Shown here: piece by piece, positions 6,110-6,640 of the stretch
Numbering within the stretch: position 1 is the first letter of the stretch
Layout of the letters: each line of letters opens with the position of its first letter
From: Thermodesulfobacteriota bacterium
GTDB taxonomy: Bacteria; Desulfobacterota; DSM-4660; Desulfatiglandales; HGW-15
Direction: 5' to 3'
Assembly (NCBI GenBank): GCA_025454125.1
Contig: JALOPA010000357.1
Coordinates: 1 to 6,640 of the forward strand
Length of the DNA: 6,640 nucleotides
Notes under the pieces: model-generated
What the model was told of the DNA's origin: nothing
What the model saw: the letters and a program-made list of their open reading frames with translations, nothing else
The model's database searches: none
Translations under genes and position numbers: made by a program

Positions 6110-6640
6110 ATGAGAAGCAGAAGGATTTCGGTTGTCTTGCCAGTGTTCCTGGTTTTACTGGTTTGGGGCGAGGCCTTTGGGGACGAAGTGTGGCTCAAGA
6201 ACGGGGATCGCCTCACAGGAAAAGTCGTGTCATTGGACGGCGGCGTTCTGATCTTCAAAACCGCTTATGCCGGAGACCTTTCCATCCAATGGGGAGAAGT
6301 GGTCAACTTGAAAACGGATGAGCCCATCAAGGTTGTGCTCGGCGACGAAACCACGGCCCAGGGCCCGGCCTCTCCAGGAGATCCGGGCAAAGTGAAGGTC
6401 AAGGCCGAGCAGGTGGCGGAGCCGGTTACCGTGGACCTCGCCAATGTCAAGACCATCAACCCCAAGCCGCCCATGAGGACCAATCTGAGGGCCAACGTCG
6501 GCTTCAGCATGAGGGACGGCAACACAGACACTCAGGACATCTATGCGGATGCCGAGTTCATGGCCCGCACCCTCCAAAACCGTTACACGATCGGAGGTCT
6601 CTACAAGCGGTCCGAAAATGATAGCGTGAAAACCGAAGAC
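6110..6640 (+). CDS. DUF481 outer-membrane-type protein (5' part, runs off the right edge)
   Basis: The first 177 codons are present and open to the window end. A signal peptide (MRSRRISVVLPVFLVLLVWG, probably cut after AFG near residue 24) marks export. Residues 25-70 (DEVWLKNGDRLTGKVV, then WGEVVNLKTD) form a small beta-rich module with an NGD-x-x-x-G motif. A second, weaker copy follows (74-118), ending in INPKPP. From about residue 125 the sequence ANVGFSMRDGNTDTQ starts a DUF481 region, whose members (such as YdiY) are predicted outer-membrane beta-barrels with a Gly-Asn-Thr-Asp signature. The role is unknown; barrel formation is a family inference. It lies 37 bases after the ancestral MltF-like stop and is probably cotranscribed with that gene. 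The barrel's C-terminus is outside the window. Confidence 0.85.
   Translation, partial: MRSRRISVVLPVFLVLLVWGEAFGDEVWLKNGDRLTGKVVSLDGGVLIFKTAYAGDLSIQWGEVVNLKTDEPIKVVLGDETTAQGPASPGDPGKVKVKAEQVAEPVTVDLANVKTINPKPPMRTNLRANVGFSMRDGNTDTQDIYADAEFMARTLQNRYTIGGLYKRSENDSVKTED

Noticed and set aside
1..6640. CRISPR array, tRNA/rRNA genes, insertion sequence or phage genes
   Set aside because: No regularly spaced repeats, tRNA cloverleaf sequence, rRNA segment, transposase or integrase motif was seen on either strand.

Overview
The window looks like chromosomal DNA from a Gram-negative bacterium, probably a member of Desulfobacterota (old Deltaproteobacteria, perhaps near Syntrophobacterales). This is inferred from envelope and periplasmic gene types (DegP/HtrA, a MltF-type lytic transglycosylase, a DUF481 outer-membrane-type protein), from the TIGR04076 family, and from gene style. 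No rRNA or other phylogenetic marker is present, so the placement is tentative. No tRNA, rRNA, CRISPR array, transposase or integrase was seen.

Layout. The left two thirds (1-4421) is a run of six genes on the minus strand. In transcription order they are: a small six-cysteine TIGR04076 protein (4421-4104); a small alpha/beta hydrolase (4068-3493); a large imperfect inverted repeat (3397-3492); a periplasmic DegP/HtrA protease with two PDZ domains (3351-1984); a HipB-like antitoxin overlapping a HipA-like kinase toxin by one base (1820-370); and the first 76 codons of an FtsX/DevC-like ABC transporter permease that runs off the left edge (230-1). After a divergent intergenic region (4422-4718) the right third is on the plus strand. 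It holds a MltF-like substrate-binding/lytic transglycosylase gene (4719-6072) that is broken near its 3' end, then a DUF481 protein (6110 to the right edge).

Regulation visible in the sequence. The hipBA pair has a near-consensus sigma70-type promoter whose predicted start falls on the A of the hipB ATG, so its mRNA may be leaderless. An exact 13-bp repeat occurs at the -10 region and again 40 bp upstream, as expected for autorepression by HipB. The MltF-like gene has a good promoter (4627-4655) preceded by a 16-bp palindrome. The DUF481 gene has an unusually complete Shine-Dalgarno sequence.

Most notable observations: the frame-disrupting deletion in the MltF-like gene, which appears to have removed about 40 residues including the region where the family carries its Tyr-Asn-Ala-Gly motif; the leaderless-looking hipBA promoter with paired operators; and the long CACGAAA-type inverted repeat between the hydrolase and degP. 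I found no clear evidence of a wholly new multi-gene system. The TIGR04076/hydrolase pair is the least understood unit here.
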